The notes beneath the pieces were generated by a model. The model was not told where the DNA came from. It was given only the letters and a program-made list of their open reading frames with translations, and searched no databases. The translations under genes were made by a program, and so were the position numbers. 25,122 nucleotides of DNA, taken from NCBI GenBank assembly GCA_002365855.1, contig DFAP01000092.1, positions 1 to 25,122 of the forward strand. The letters run 5' to 3'. Positions 25,107 to 25,122 of the stretch are shown here, piece by piece; position 1 is the first letter of the stretch, and the number at the start of each line of letters is the position of its first letter. This stretch comes from Pelotomaculum sp. UBA3103 (lineage in GTDB: Bacteria; Bacillota; Desulfotomaculia; Desulfotomaculales; Pelotomaculaceae).

Positions 25107-25122
25107 GGCTTGCATTATTGCA

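Overview
The window reads as a chromosomal core segment of a spore-forming, anaerobic Firmicute, most likely of the Desulfotomaculum/Pelotomaculum (Peptococcaceae) type. This is inferred from gene order and protein character: the sporulation pair yqfC-yqfD, the order phoH-pgpH-ybeY-dgkA-cdd-era-recO-glyQS-ccpN-ppsR-dnaG-rpoD known from Bacillus subtilis and relatives, a pyruvate phosphate dikinase, and a T-box leader. All protein genes and all four tRNAs are on the + strand.

Region 1 (about 100-8500) is one densely packed run: yqfC, yqfD, phoH, pgpH (c-di-AMP phosphodiesterase type), ybeY, a DgkA-PAP2 fusion, cdd, era and recO. The themes are sporulation, rRNA maturation (YbeY, Era, PhoH), lipid-carrier recycling and repair. 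A small UBA-like/DUF4342 gene follows. Region 2 (9000-12370) is the two-subunit glycyl-tRNA synthetase under a glycine T-box riboswitch with its own promoter. Region 3 (12400-16740) is a carbon-flux module: a CcpN-type HTH-CBS regulator, the PPDK regulatory kinase/phosphotransferase PpsR and PPDK itself. It is preceded by two exact matches to the CcpN operator consensus and closed by a strong terminator. Region 4 (16750-18030) holds ThpR and a cysteine-rich flavoprotein, then a terminator. Region 5 (18100-22320) is dgt, dnaG and rpoD, with dnaG and rpoD overlapping by 4 bp.

Region 6 (22330-22830) is a tRNA operon (Asn, Met, Glu, Val) with a consensus promoter and terminator. An array of 7-bp repeats with a palindromic core lies between the second and third tRNAs. 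Region 7 (22830-25122) looks accessory: a structured non-coding stretch, a well-formed fluoride riboswitch with promoter and intrinsic terminator, and then a dynamin-like GTPase gene instead of the expected fluoride exporter. The GTPase gene is broken near its 5' end by a 7-bp tandem duplication; removing one copy restores a 588-residue protein with an intact P-loop. The window ends in a 17-bp tandem repeat resembling sequence found near REP-associated transposases.

The least expected parts are the orphan fluoride switch plus slipped dynamin gene, the CcpN-like operator pair ahead of a ccpN-ppsR-ppdK operon, the probable ATT start of ppsR, and the DgkA-PAP2 fusion.
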